Origin: Candidatus Thermofonsia Clade 1 bacterium
GTDB lineage: Bacteria > Chloroflexota > Anaerolineae > Aggregatilineales > UBA2796
Direction: 5' to 3'
DNA length: 64,000 nucleotides
Assembly (NCBI GenBank): GCA_002794705.1
Contig: PGTK01000009.1
Coordinates: 6,898 to 70,897, forward strand
Shown in pieces: positions 8,917 to 16,950 of the stretch. Position numbers and translations under genes: made by a program. Under the pieces are notes generated by a model that was not told where the DNA came from, searched no databases, and saw only the letters and a list, made by a program, of their open reading frames with translations. Every line of letters starts with the position of its first letter. Within the stretch, counting starts at the first letter, position 1.

Positions 8917-9570
8917 ATGCAACTTTCTGATTATGTCCGTATTTTGGCGCGGCGCGGCTGGCTGATCGTCTTGGCAGTGGCGCTCACGGCGGGCAGTGCC
9001 TTCCTGTTCAGCCGCCTACAGACCCCAGTCTACCGCGCTACGCAAAAAATCCTGATTCAGCCCGCCCGTAACGACTTCGGCTTGGCGCAGACCCTCAAGC
9101 AGCTGATGAGCAGCTGGGCAACGCGCCTTGATGCCGACGAACGGGCTAACGACGTGATTCGTGCGCTTAACTTGGATATGACGCCCGCCCAGCTGCGGAG
9201 CATGGTCACGATCTCCACCAATCTAGACACGCTGCTCATCAACATTGACGTAGATATGCCCGATATCGAGACGGCGGGCAGAGTAGCGCGCACTTACGGT
9301 GAACAGTTTGTGCAGTGGCGCAATCAGTCGAATGCGCCGCTGCGCCTTGAGGATCGCATCAACGCGGAGCTGATCGATCAGCCCGTGATCGGCTTGTTCC
9401 GTCCGAATACAGCCTTCAATGTAGCCGCCGGCGCCTTGCTGGGCATCTTGATCGGCGGAAGTGCCGTCTTTGTGCTGGAATATCTGAGCGCTAACATCTT
9501 GCGCCGTCGTGAGGATGTAGAGCGGGCGCTGAATCTGCCTGTCTTGGGCGCTTTGCCCACTGCTGACTGA
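8917..9570 (+). CDS. Wzz/CapA-type polysaccharide chain-length or adaptor protein
   Basis: 217 residues. The N-terminus MQLSDYVRILARRGWLIVLAVAL is the typical Wzz start (short cytoplasmic stretch, then the first membrane helix at about 15-33). An extracytoplasmic segment follows, and a second membrane helix lies at about 168-190 (AAGALLGILIGGSAVFVLEYL). The tail RREDVERALNLPVLGALP is the cytoplasmic region that in related pairs activates the BY-kinase. The protein is shorter than Gram-negative Wzz and resembles the YveK/CapA adaptors of Gram-positive bacteria. The kinase-like gene follows 14 bp later, so the two probably work together in export of an exopolysaccharide. Confidence 0.8.
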   Translation: MQLSDYVRILARRGWLIVLAVALTAGSAFLFSRLQTPVYRATQKILIQPARNDFGLAQTLKQLMSSWATRLDADERANDVIRALNLDMTPAQLRSMVTISTNLDTLLINIDVDMPDIETAGRVARTYGEQFVQWRNQSNAPLRLEDRINAELIDQPVIGLFRPNTAFNVAAGALLGILIGGSAVFVLEYLSANILRRREDVERALNLPVLGALPTAD

Positions 9571-9584
9571 CCTGTGGAGTACCC

Positions 9585-10244
9585 ATGACCGATCTGATCA
9601 CTCTGAAAGACCCGCGTGCGCCCGCTGCGGAGGCGTTCCGCGTTTTGCGCACCAACATTCAATTCAGCGCGCTCGATCAGCCGATTCACACTTTGCTGAT
9701 CACCTCCGCCTCAGCCGATGAAGGCAAGGGCGTGGCGGCGGCGAATTTGGCGGTCACAATGGCGCAGGGCGGCAGCCGCGTCATCCTTGTGGATGCTGAT
9801 CTACGCCGTCCCTCGCAGAGCGCGCTCTGGAAGCTGTCCGATGATCGCGGCTTGACTACGGCGATCCTTGAAAACCTCCAAGCGGACGCTCTCCCGCTTC
9901 AAAGTACAGTTGTAGAGGGGCTGCGCGTGCTGACTGCAGGCGCGCCTGTGCCGAATCCCGCTGATCTGCTGGGCAGCAAGCGCATGGATAGCCTGATCGC
10001 AGCGCTGAAGGCACAGGCGGATTACGTCCTGTTTGATGCGCCGCCTGTGCTTGCCGCCGCCGATGCGCCGCTCCTTGCCACCAAGCTGGATGCTGTGCTG
10101 CTGGTTGTGGAGGCAGGTAACACGCGCCGCGATCACGCGCAGCGCGCTAAAGAGGCGCTTGTGCGCGTCAACGCACGGATCATTGGCGTGGCGCTGACCA
10201 ACGCGCCCCGCGATTCTTCGCTCAGCACTTACGGAAAGGTATAA
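9585..10244 (+). CDS. BY-kinase-like (CpsD/CapB family) ATPase with altered P-loop
   Basis: 219 residues of the bacterial tyrosine kinase/ParA-like fold. The start AAEAFRVLRTNIQF is diagnostic. Walker A' is VILVDADLRRP (Asp70, Asp72) and Walker B is VLFDAPPV. The Walker A motif reads SASADEGKGV: Lys48 is kept, but the Ser/Thr that should follow it (EGKS/T) is Gly49 and the usual Pro is missing. The C-terminus has one Tyr (STYGKV) rather than a tyrosine cluster. Family members are partners of Wzz-like adaptors in capsule synthesis. Here kinase activity may be reduced or lost and the protein may act as a structural switch; this is inference. Confidence 0.8.
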   Translation: MTDLITLKDPRAPAAEAFRVLRTNIQFSALDQPIHTLLITSASADEGKGVAAANLAVTMAQGGSRVILVDADLRRPSQSALWKLSDDRGLTTAILENLQADALPLQSTVVEGLRVLTAGAPVPNPADLLGSKRMDSLIAALKAQADYVLFDAPPVLAAADAPLLATKLDAVLLVVEAGNTRRDHAQRAKEALVRVNARIIGVALTNAPRDSSLSTYGKV

Positions 10245-10248
10245 AGTT

Positions 10249-11337
10249 ATGAAGGGCTTGATCTTGAGTGGCGGCAAAGGCACACGCTTGTATCCGCTGA
10301 CCTATACACGCGCCAAGCAGATGATGCCGCTTGCCAATAAACCCGTCTTGTTTCGCGTGATCGAGACCATTCGTGCCGCAGGGATCACAGACATCGGCAT
10401 TGTTGTGGGCGATACCGCGCCTGAGATTCGGGAGGCAGTTGGTGATGGCTCGCGCTTTGGCGTGCAGGTCACTTACATCCCGCAGGATGCACCTCGCGGC
10501 TTGGCGCACGCTGTCCACATCGCCCGCGATTTCATAGGTGATGAGCGCTTTGTGATGTTTCTAGGCGATAACGTGATTCAAGGCGGGATCAGCCCGCTGA
10601 TCGCCGATTTTGCCAATCATCCTGATTGGAACAGTCAAATTGTGCTGACGGCGGTTGATCAGCCTGAGCATTACGGCATTGCCAAGCTGGGCGCTGATGG
10701 GCGCGTGGAGCAGCTGATCGAAAAGCCGGGGCGCAACCCGCTGTATAAGGTTGCGCCCAGCAATTTGGCGCTGGTCGGCATTTATATGTTCGATTCGCGT
10801 ATCTTCGAGGCGGTTCAACACATTCAGCCGTCTTTTCGCGGCGAGCTGGAGATCACCGACGCGATCCAATGGCTGATCGATCACGGCTATAACGTCTATC
10901 CGCATGTGCATCGCGGCTGGTGGATTGATACCGGCAAACCGATTGACATGCTGCGCGCCAACAGCCTCGTTTTGGAGGAATTGACGCCGTACATCGCAGG
11001 CGAGGTAGACGGGAACTCGCAGGTGGATCAGCGCGTGACGGTTGAGCGCGGCGCCCAGATCATCAACAGCATCGTGCGCGGCCCGAGCATCATCGGCGAA
11101 GAGGCGCGCATTGTCAACAGCTACGTCGGACCGTTCACTAGCATTTACCATCACACTGTGATAGAAAACTGTGAGATCGAGTACAGCATCGTGCTAGAAC
11201 ATACCGTCATCCGCGATATTGAGGCGCGCATTCAGGATAGCTTGATCGGGCGTAATGTCACGCTCAATCGGGCGGCAGCGCGTCCGCGAGTCTTGTCGCT
11301 CACACTGGGCGATCACAGCAAGATCGGCTTGCTCTAG
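10249..11337 (+). CDS. rmlA: Glucose-1-phosphate thymidylyltransferase, long form
   Basis: 362 residues. The N-terminal nucleotidyltransferase domain opens with MKGLILSGGKGTRLYPLTYT (the GGxGTRL nucleotide-binding loop), then KQMMPLANKPV and FLGDNVIQGG, in which Asp binds metal. RGWWIDTGKPIDML is the sugar-phosphate region. From about residue 245 a left-handed beta-helix tail follows (IINSIVRGPSIIGEEARIVNS...), the feature of the long RmlA2 type (about 355 residues) rather than the 290-residue RmlA. It would make dTDP-glucose or a similar activated sugar for the polysaccharide handled by the two preceding proteins. It lies 4 bp after the kinase-like gene. The exact nucleotide and sugar cannot be told from sequence alone. 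Confidence 0.85.
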   Translation: MKGLILSGGKGTRLYPLTYTRAKQMMPLANKPVLFRVIETIRAAGITDIGIVVGDTAPEIREAVGDGSRFGVQVTYIPQDAPRGLAHAVHIARDFIGDERFVMFLGDNVIQGGISPLIADFANHPDWNSQIVLTAVDQPEHYGIAKLGADGRVEQLIEKPGRNPLYKVAPSNLALVGIYMFDSRIFEAVQHIQPSFRGELEITDAIQWLIDHGYNVYPHVHRGWWIDTGKPIDMLRANSLVLEELTPYIAGEVDGNSQVDQRVTVERGAQIINSIVRGPSIIGEEARIVNSYVGPFTSIYHHTVIENCEIEYSIVLEHTVIRDIEARIQDSLIGRNVTLNRAAARPRVLSLTLGDHSKIGLL

Positions 11338-11357
11338 CCTCCGCTAGGTTCTACTGC

Positions 11358-11390
11358 ACTGGACAGCCTTGCGCTGTCCAGTTTTGTTTC
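11358..11390 (+). terminator. Rho-independent terminator after rmlA
   Basis: ACTGGACAGC and GCTGTCCAGT form a 10-bp stem with a 5-nt loop, followed by TTTTGTTTC. Confidence 0.85.
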
Positions 11391-11535
11391 TATAGGAAAT
11401 TCTTTTCAGAATCTATGCCTTTATTTACGCAATTCTATTACAAGTGCGCTATTGTTCTAAGCGTATGAACTTATGGCACGCATGATATCGGGCGCGCCTA
11501 AACGCTACCCTGAAACTGGAGAGAGATCGCCGCCC

Positions 11536-12069
11536 ATGAGCGAAATGACTGATCAAAACGCAGCCCAGACGCCACCCGCGGCTGAAGCACAAGCAGTCAG
11601 CGCTGAGATGCAGTCCCTTGAGGCGCAGCTGGAAGAGGCGCGCCGCAAAGCCGATGAATACCTCAGCGGCTGGAAGCGTGCGCTGGCTGAATTCGATAAC
11701 TATCGCAAGCGCGCCGAAAAAGAGCGCGAGGAAATTTTCCAAAATGCCACCATTGAGACGCTACGACGCTTGCTGCCCGTCATAGATGACTTCGAGCGTG
11801 CGCTCGGCAGCATTTCGGCTGAAAAGGCTGAGGATGAAACGTTCAAAGGCTTTGTGCTGATCCATCGCAAGTTGATCAGCCTGCTAGAAAGCGCCAACCT
11901 GACTCAGATCGATCCAATCGGGCAGGCGTTCGATCCAACGCGCCACGAGGCGATCGGACAGGAGCCGAGCAGCGAAGTGGCAAGCGGGCATGTCTGCGCA
12001 GTGCTGCAGAAGGGCTATTTGTACGGCGAGCGCGTGATTCGTCCTGCGCTGGTGCGCGTAGCGGAGTAA
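11536..12069 (+). CDS. grpE: Nucleotide exchange factor GrpE
   Basis: 177 residues from the ATG at 11536. A long N-terminal coiled coil (about residues 25-75, with YLSGWKRALAEFDNYRKRAEKEREE) precedes the beta-rich head containing DPIGQAFDPTRHEAIGQEPS and VLQKGYLYGERVIRPALVRV, the classic GrpE signature. It speeds ADP release from DnaK, encoded 69 bp downstream in the same operon. The frame could begin at 11473, but GGAGAG (11519-11524) is well placed for 11536 and the extra residues do not look GrpE-like. No CIRCE element or clear promoter was found upstream, and no dnaJ lies in the window. Confidence 0.93.
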   Translation: MSEMTDQNAAQTPPAAEAQAVSAEMQSLEAQLEEARRKADEYLSGWKRALAEFDNYRKRAEKEREEIFQNATIETLRRLLPVIDDFERALGSISAEKAEDETFKGFVLIHRKLISLLESANLTQIDPIGQAFDPTRHEAIGQEPSSEVASGHVCAVLQKGYLYGERVIRPALVRVAE

Positions 12070-12138
12070 GGCGAGGCGATCCTCGCCAAACGGTATCTGA
12101 CACACACATTTCATATAGGTGAGGAGACATACGGACAT

Positions 12139-14022
12139 ATGGGCAAGGTAATTGGCATTGATCTCGGCACAACCAACTCGGTCATGGCAGTGATGGAAGG
12201 CGGTCAGCCGACGGTGATCCCCACAAGCGAGGGCAGCCGTCTGTTGCCCTCAGTGGTCGCTGTCAACCCCAAGACGGGTGAGCGCCTAGTCGGTCATGCG
12301 GCGCGCCGTCAGGCTGTGATCAACCCTGAGAACACCATTTTCTCGATCAAGCGCTTCATGGGGCGCAAATTCAACGATCCTGAGGTGCAGCGCGCCATGA
12401 AGATCGTCCCCTACAAGGTCACGGAGGCGCCCAACGGCGACGTGCGCGTGATCATGGGCGGCAAGGAATACAGCCCGCCGGAGATCAGCGCGATGATCTT
12501 GGGCAAGCTGAAGGCGGATGCTGAGGCGTTTCTTGGCACGGACGTGACTCAAGCGGTCATTACAGTGCCTGCTTATTTCAACGATAGTCAGCGCAATGCC
12601 ACGAAGGATGCAGGGCGCATTGCCGGCTTGGAGGTCTTGCGCATCATCAACGAGCCGACGGCTTCAGCGCTTGCCTACGGTCTGGATAAGAAAGGCGATG
12701 AGACCATTGCCGTCTACGACATGGGTGGCGGCACCTTCGATATCTCGATCTTGGACGTGGGCGACGGCGTTTTCGAGGTCAAGGCGACCAACGGCGATAC
12801 CTACTTGGGCGGCGATGACTTCGACAACCGCATCATCAACTGGATCGCCGATGAATTCAAGCGTGAGCAGGGCATTGACCTGCGTAATGACCGTCAGGCG
12901 CTGCAGCGGCTGAAGGAAGCGGCTGAAAACGCTAAGAAAGAGCTTTCGCAGACCATGCAGGCGGAAATTAACCTGCCCTTCATCACAGCTGACGCCAGCG
13001 GTCCGAAGCATTTGGTCATGCAGCTCTCGCGTGCCAAGCTGGAGCAGCTGACAGCTGACCTGATCGAGCGCAGCATGGAGCCTGTCCGCCGCGCCCTAGA
13101 GGACGCCGGCATCAAGGCAAGCGACGTGGACGAAGTGGTGCTGGTAGGCGGCATGACCCGAATGCCTGCCGTGCAGGAGGCGGTCAAGAAACTCTTCGGC
13201 AAAGAGCCGAACAAGAGCGTAAATCCTGATGAGGTGGTCGCTGTTGGGGCGGCGATTCAGGCAGGTGTGCTGAGCGGCGAGGTGAAAGACGTGCTGCTCT
13301 TGGACGTGACGCCGCTCACGCTGAGCATCGAGACGCTTGGCGGCGTGGCGACGCCCTTGATCGAGCGCAACACCACGATCCCTGTGCGCAAGTCGCAGGT
13401 CTTCTCAACCGCGTCTGATAACCAGACTCAGGTCGAGATTCACGTGGTGCAGGGCGAGCGTCCCATGGCTGCTGATAACAAGACACTTGGTCGCTTCATC
13501 CTAGATGGCATTCCGCCGGCTCCGCGTGGCGTGCCGCAGATCGAGGTCACCTTTGACATTGACGCGAACGGCATTTTGAACGTCTCGGCGGTGGATAAGG
13601 CGACTGGGCGTTCGCAGAACATTACGATCACGGCGTCCAGCGGCTTGACGGAGGCTGAGATCGAGCGCATGATCAAGGAAGCGGAGCGCAACCGCGCTGC
13701 TGATGAGCGCCGCAAGCAGGAGATCGAGCTGAACAACTTGGCAGATAGCACGGTCTACGCGGCGGAGAAAGCGCTGCGCGACTACGGCGCCAAGATTGAT
13801 AGCGCGCTCAAGTCCAGCATCGAAAAGCAGATCGAGGCGGTCAAGAAGGCGCGTGAGGGGCGCGATCAGGGTCAGATTCGCAGCGCTGTGGAGGAATTGC
13901 AGCGCAGCGTCCAGCAGATCGGCGCCAGCATGTACGGTCAGCCGAACGTGGGCGGGACGCCGAACCAAGAGCCAGACGGTCGCCGCAAGGAAGACGTGGT
14001 CGAAGGCGAAGTGGTGGACTGA
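12139..14022 (+). CDS. dnaK: Chaperone protein DnaK (Hsp70)
   Basis: 627 residues, the normal Hsp70 length. Signatures: [14 protein letters not shown] at the start, [16 protein letters not shown] near residue 195, and [22 protein letters not shown] near residue 335. The substrate-binding domain follows, and the C-terminus ends [10 protein letters not shown], the charged tail typical of bacterial DnaK. GGTGAGGAG precedes the ATG. It refolds and protects proteins under stress with GrpE and a DnaJ encoded elsewhere. The gene ends at a terminator shared with the convergent hrcA, which encodes the likely heat-shock repressor. Confidence 0.98.
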   Translation: MGKVIGIDLGTTNSVMAVMEGGQPTVIPTSEGSRLLPSVVAVNPKTGERLVGHAARRQAVINPENTIFSIKRFMGRKFNDPEVQRAMKIVPYKVTEAPNGDVRVIMGGKEYSPPEISAMILGKLKADAEAFLGTDVTQAVITVPAYFNDSQRNATKDAGRIAGLEVLRIINEPTASALAYGLDKKGDETIAVYDMGGGTFDISILDVGDGVFEVKATNGDTYLGGDDFDNRIINWIADEFKREQGIDLRNDRQALQRLKEAAENAKKELSQTMQAEINLPFITADASGPKHLVMQLSRAKLEQLTADLIERSMEPVRRALEDAGIKASDVDEVVLVGGMTRMPAVQEAVKKLFGKEPNKSVNPDEVVAVGAAIQAGVLSGEVKDVLLLDVTPLTLSIETLGGVATPLIERNTTIPVRKSQVFSTASDNQTQVEIHVVQGERPMAADNKTLGRFILDGIPPAPRGVPQIEVTFDIDANGILNVSAVDKATGRSQNITITASSGLTEAEIERMIKEAERNRAADERRKQEIELNNLADSTVYAAEKALRDYGAKIDSALKSSIEKQIEAVKKAREGRDQGQIRSAVEELQRSVQQIGASMYGQPNVGGTPNQEPDGRRKEDVVEGEVVD

Positions 14023-14049
14023 GTCCCTGAACGCTGAGATCGTAAGCAC

Positions 14050-14085
14050 AACAGCGCGGATCGTTACGATCCGCGCTGTTTTTAT
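14050..14085. terminator. Terminator between dnaK and hrcA
   Basis: AACAGCGCGGATCG and CGATCCGCGCTGTT form a 14-bp stem with a TTA loop, followed by TTTAT on the plus strand. It probably serves dnaK and partly hrcA. Confidence 0.9.
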
Positions 14086-15164
14086 CAGTCGTTTTCGTGG
14101 CGCTCACCGCCCTCGCCATAGATGGTCAGCAACATGCCACTGATCAAGCCCGCCACGTGGCGCACGGTCGCCACAGCGCGCCCGTAGCGCATTCGCGTCG
14201 GGCCCAAGACCAGCAGCGCACCTGTGGTCTGCTCTGGCACGCCGTAGCGGCTGACTACCATGCCCAAATGCTGAATGTCTTGCCAGCGCCCTTCGCCGCC
14301 GATCACCACGCGCACCTGTCCAATAGCTTGATCGGGCAGTTCCGCCACAATATCTTGTAAGACGTGCTGCTCTTCAATCGCCCGAATTGCCTGTTGCGCA
14401 CCGATGCTCTCTGTGAACAGGGTCAGTACCTCGCTCAAGCCTTCGCGGTAGGTGAAGCGTACGGGCGCATGGTCAGCTTCGTCCATTACGTCGGCGATCA
14501 CTTCAATGATCTCACGGGCAAGCTCATTTTCAACCTGCTTGGCACGGCTGCGCACTTGTTCAGCGTTTAGACCCTCGCACAGCGCATTCAGCTGATTAGC
14601 AATGGCGCTCAGCTGCTCTTGGGTAGGCGGCTCAGCCAGCGTGAGCATTTGTTGGCGCACCTCGCCGCCGTGCAGCACGAGGACCATCATCACAGCGCGT
14701 CCCTGTGTAGCGAGCAACGCGAGGTGCTTGTACTGACAGCTGACGGCGCGTGGTGAGGTCACGAGCGCGGCGCCTTGCGCATTCCGCGCAATGAGCGCAG
14801 CCGCGAGGCGCAAACCGCCCTCCAGATCGTGCGCCACAGGCGCAAAGGCAGAGTTGATCGCCTCCTTTTCATCGGGCAGGAGGTCATCTGAGAGCAGACG
14901 GCGCACAAAGTAGCGGTAGCCGATCTCAGTCGGCACGCGCCCAGCTGAGGTATGCGGCGCTGCGAGCAAGCCTAGCTCCTCAAGACGCGCCATTTCGTTG
15001 CGGATCGTTGCACTGCTCAGATTCGAAAGGTGCGTCTCTGCCAGGAACTTGCTGCCCACAGGCTCTGGTTTATTGGTGTACTCACGGATGATCAGCGCTA
15101 GAATGCGCTCTTGGCGCTCGGTAAGTTCGGGCAGTCCGGCTGCGTCTAACTGTGTACCTGCCAT
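14085..15164 (-). CDS. hrcA: Heat-inducible transcription repressor HrcA
   Basis: 359 residues from the ATG at 15164 (a GTG four codons upstream is possible). The N-terminal winged helix contains LTERQERILALIIREYTNKPEPVGSK and NLSSATIRNEMARLEELGLL, then HTSAGRVPTEIGYRYFVRRLL, the family hallmark. A GAF-like domain fills the rest (ARLNLGG-type turns are replaced by VVIGGEGRWQDIQHLGMVVS). HrcA normally represses groE and dnaK operons at CIRCE sites (TTAGCACTC-N9-GAGTGCTAA), but none was found in this window, so its target may lie elsewhere or the operator has diverged. It is divergent from trxA through a palindromic -10 region and convergent with grpE-dnaK. Confidence 0.93.
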   Translation of the reverse strand: MAGTQLDAAGLPELTERQERILALIIREYTNKPEPVGSKFLAETHLSNLSSATIRNEMARLEELGLLAAPHTSAGRVPTEIGYRYFVRRLLSDDLLPDEKEAINSAFAPVAHDLEGGLRLAAALIARNAQGAALVTSPRAVSCQYKHLALLATQGRAVMMVLVLHGGEVRQQMLTLAEPPTQEQLSAIANQLNALCEGLNAEQVRSRAKQVENELAREIIEVIADVMDEADHAPVRFTYREGLSEVLTLFTESIGAQQAIRAIEEQHVLQDIVAELPDQAIGQVRVVIGGEGRWQDIQHLGMVVSRYGVPEQTTGALLVLGPTRMRYGRAVATVRHVAGLISGMLLTIYGEGGERHEND

Positions 15165-15191
15165 ATTCCAACTCACACACCTTTCCGAATA

Positions 15192-15204
15192 TGGTACAAT
15201 TGTA
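15192..15204. promoter_or_regulatory. Palindromic divergent promoter core (hrcA/trxA)
   Basis: TACAATTGTA (15195-15204) reads as a TACAAT -10 box on both strands. On the plus strand it is an extended -10 (TGG-TACAAT). The two predicted promoters overlap, so only one polymerase could bind at a time. Confidence 0.55.
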
Positions 15205-15234
15205 GCGCAGAATCAGCCGACAAAGGATAGCGAA

Positions 15235-15576
15235 ATGGGAAAGCACACCTTCGATGTGACCGATGCTAGCTTTCAGACGGATGTGCTAAGCAGCCCCACA
15301 CCCGTCCTCGTGGACTTCTGGGCAGATTGGTGCCAGCCGTGCAAGATGATCGCCCCAGTTGTGGAGGAAGTAGCAGCGCGCTACGAAGGGCGTCTGCGCG
15401 TTGCCAAGCTGGATATTGACTCCAATCCACAGACCACTGAGCGATACAACATTCAGGGCATCCCGACGCTGGTTTTGTTCAAGAACGGCGCCGCTGTGCA
15501 TTACATCGTGGGCTACCGCACCCGCGATAAGCTGGAAGCGGAGCTGAACAAGCACCTCGCGCCTACCCAAGCCTGA
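15235..15576 (+). CDS. trxA: Thioredoxin (active site CQPC)
   Basis: 113 residues, a complete thioredoxin fold: VLVDFWADWCQPCKMIAPVVEEVA holds Cys33 and Cys36, DIDSNPQTTERYNIQGIPTLVLFKNG holds the cis-Pro. It reduces protein disulfides. The active site is CQPC rather than the common CGPC; replacing Gly may shift the redox potential, but this variant is known in bacteria. AAAGGA stands before the ATG at 15235; the longer frame overlaps hrcA and is not used. It is a single-gene transcript ending at a strong terminator. Confidence 0.93.
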   Translation: MGKHTFDVTDASFQTDVLSSPTPVLVDFWADWCQPCKMIAPVVEEVAARYEGRLRVAKLDIDSNPQTTERYNIQGIPTLVLFKNGAAVHYIVGYRTRDKLEAELNKHLAPTQA

Positions 15577-15603
15577 TTCGGGCGCGCTGGAAGGCACTGA
15601 AAT

Positions 15604-15636
15604 GAGGTCAGCAAGCCTGCTGACCTCGTTTTTATT
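15604..15636 (+). terminator. Terminator after trxA
   Basis: GAGGTCAGCA and TGCTGACCTC form a 10-bp stem with an AGCC loop, followed by GTTTTTATTT. Confidence 0.92.
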
Positions 15637-15715
15637 TGTCAGAGGGCGCGCTCAGTGGTAGACTGTGCGTATCTTTCACAATTGTTCAAGAATGGCACAC
15701 AAAAGTTGACTCAGC

Positions 15716-16762
15716 ATGGCTCAGACAATGCAAGGCGTATTTTTCTTAGGCGCAGGGCAGCTTGAATTGCGCGAAGTGCCGATCCCGCAGCCCGCAGCAG
15801 GCGAGGTGATCGTCAAAGTGAGCGCTGCTACCACCTGCGGCACTGATCTCAAAGCATACAAGCGCGGACACAAGCTCTTCAAGCCGCCCATGCCCTTCGG
15901 ACACGAATGGGCAGGCACAGTCGTAGCTGTGGGCGAAGGTGTGACGGGCTTCAAAGAGGGGGATCGCGTTACAGCGGCGAATTCAGCGCCGTGTGGCGCT
16001 TGCTACTATTGCAGGCGCGGCAAGCCGCAGCTGTGCCTGCACTTGGAGTCGCGCTTTAACTGGGGGACGTATGCCGAGTACCTGCGCGTGCCTGCCCACA
16101 TTGTCAGCATCAATATGCATAAGATTCCTGTTCATCTCAGCTTTGTGGAGGCAGCCTTCATTGAGCCGTTAGCCTGCGCTGTGCTGTGCATCAATTATGC
16201 TGACATCGCGTTGGGCGATACGGTCGCCATCATCGGCAGCGGCGCACAGGGACTCATGCAGATTCAGCTGGCAAAAGCAATGGGCGCCTCACAGGTGATC
16301 GCCATTGGACGGGCGCACGGTCGGCTGGAGGTGGCGCGGCAATTGGGCGCTGATGAGACGATCAGCACATTGGATACCGATGCGGTCGCGGCTGTGAAGG
16401 CGCTGACCGAAGGGCGCGGCGCCGATGTCGTGATCGAGGCGGCGGGCAGTGCTGAGACGTGGCAAATGGCGGCTCAAATGGCGCGTCCCGCTGCGACGGT
16501 TGTGCTGTTTAGCGGCTTGCCCGGCGGCACACAGGTCAGTTTTGACGCGACTCACTTGCACTACGATGAGATCACGCTCAAGGGCGTCTTCCATCACACG
16601 CCGCGCACGGTTGAGCAGGCGCTCCATATGCTGATCAGCGGGCAGGTGAACGTCAAGCCGATGATCAGCGGGACGATCCCGCTCCGTGAGGTTGAAGAGG
16701 GCTTGAATCGCATGGCGCGTAGTGAGGTCATTAAGCTGGCAGTCTTGCCTGAGTTACACTAA
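15716..16762 (+). CDS. Zinc-dependent medium-chain alcohol dehydrogenase
   Basis: 348 residues. The catalytic zinc site is TTCGTDL (Cys41) with PFGHEWAG (His and Glu), and the structural zinc site is the four-Cys cluster CGACYYCRRGKPQLC (about residues 95-109). The cofactor-binding Rossmann motif is VAIIGSGAQGLMQIQLAKAMGA. The overall pattern resembles sorbitol/threonine dehydrogenases acting on secondary alcohols with NAD(P). The substrate cannot be named from sequence. It appears monocistronic; no strong promoter or ribosome-binding site was found in front of it. Confidence 0.85.
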   Translation: MAQTMQGVFFLGAGQLELREVPIPQPAAGEVIVKVSAATTCGTDLKAYKRGHKLFKPPMPFGHEWAGTVVAVGEGVTGFKEGDRVTAANSAPCGACYYCRRGKPQLCLHLESRFNWGTYAEYLRVPAHIVSINMHKIPVHLSFVEAAFIEPLACAVLCINYADIALGDTVAIIGSGAQGLMQIQLAKAMGASQVIAIGRAHGRLEVARQLGADETISTLDTDAVAAVKALTEGRGADVVIEAAGSAETWQMAAQMARPAATVVLFSGLPGGTQVSFDATHLHYDEITLKGVFHHTPRTVEQALHMLISGQVNVKPMISGTIPLREVEEGLNRMARSEVIKLAVLPELH

Positions 16763-16784
16763 GCGTGACGGCACGTCTACGCGC

Positions 16785-16813
16785 TTGACACAACCCATGC
16801 GCCGTGATACAGT
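16785..16813 (+). promoter_or_regulatory. Promoter of the histidine kinase-sucCD operon
   Basis: A consensus TTGACA (16785-16790), a 17-bp spacer and TACAGT (16808-16813), about 140 bp upstream of the kinase start. Confidence 0.65.
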
Positions 16814-16950
16814 GACACTCACAAGCCGTCTGCTGGTAGGCTGCATATGAGCCGCTCAGAGCATAAGCACGGTCGCTTGTCTCAGAGCTGATTGTTGAGC
16901 ATTGATGCGCTCTGCAAATAACGTAAGCTAGGCGTCTAGAGTAATTCGGA

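Noticed and set aside
11440..11475. GTTC-N9-GAAC before grpE as a CIRCE element
   Set aside because: Only four base pairs match in each arm and the flanks do not pair; the CIRCE consensus arms are nine bases.
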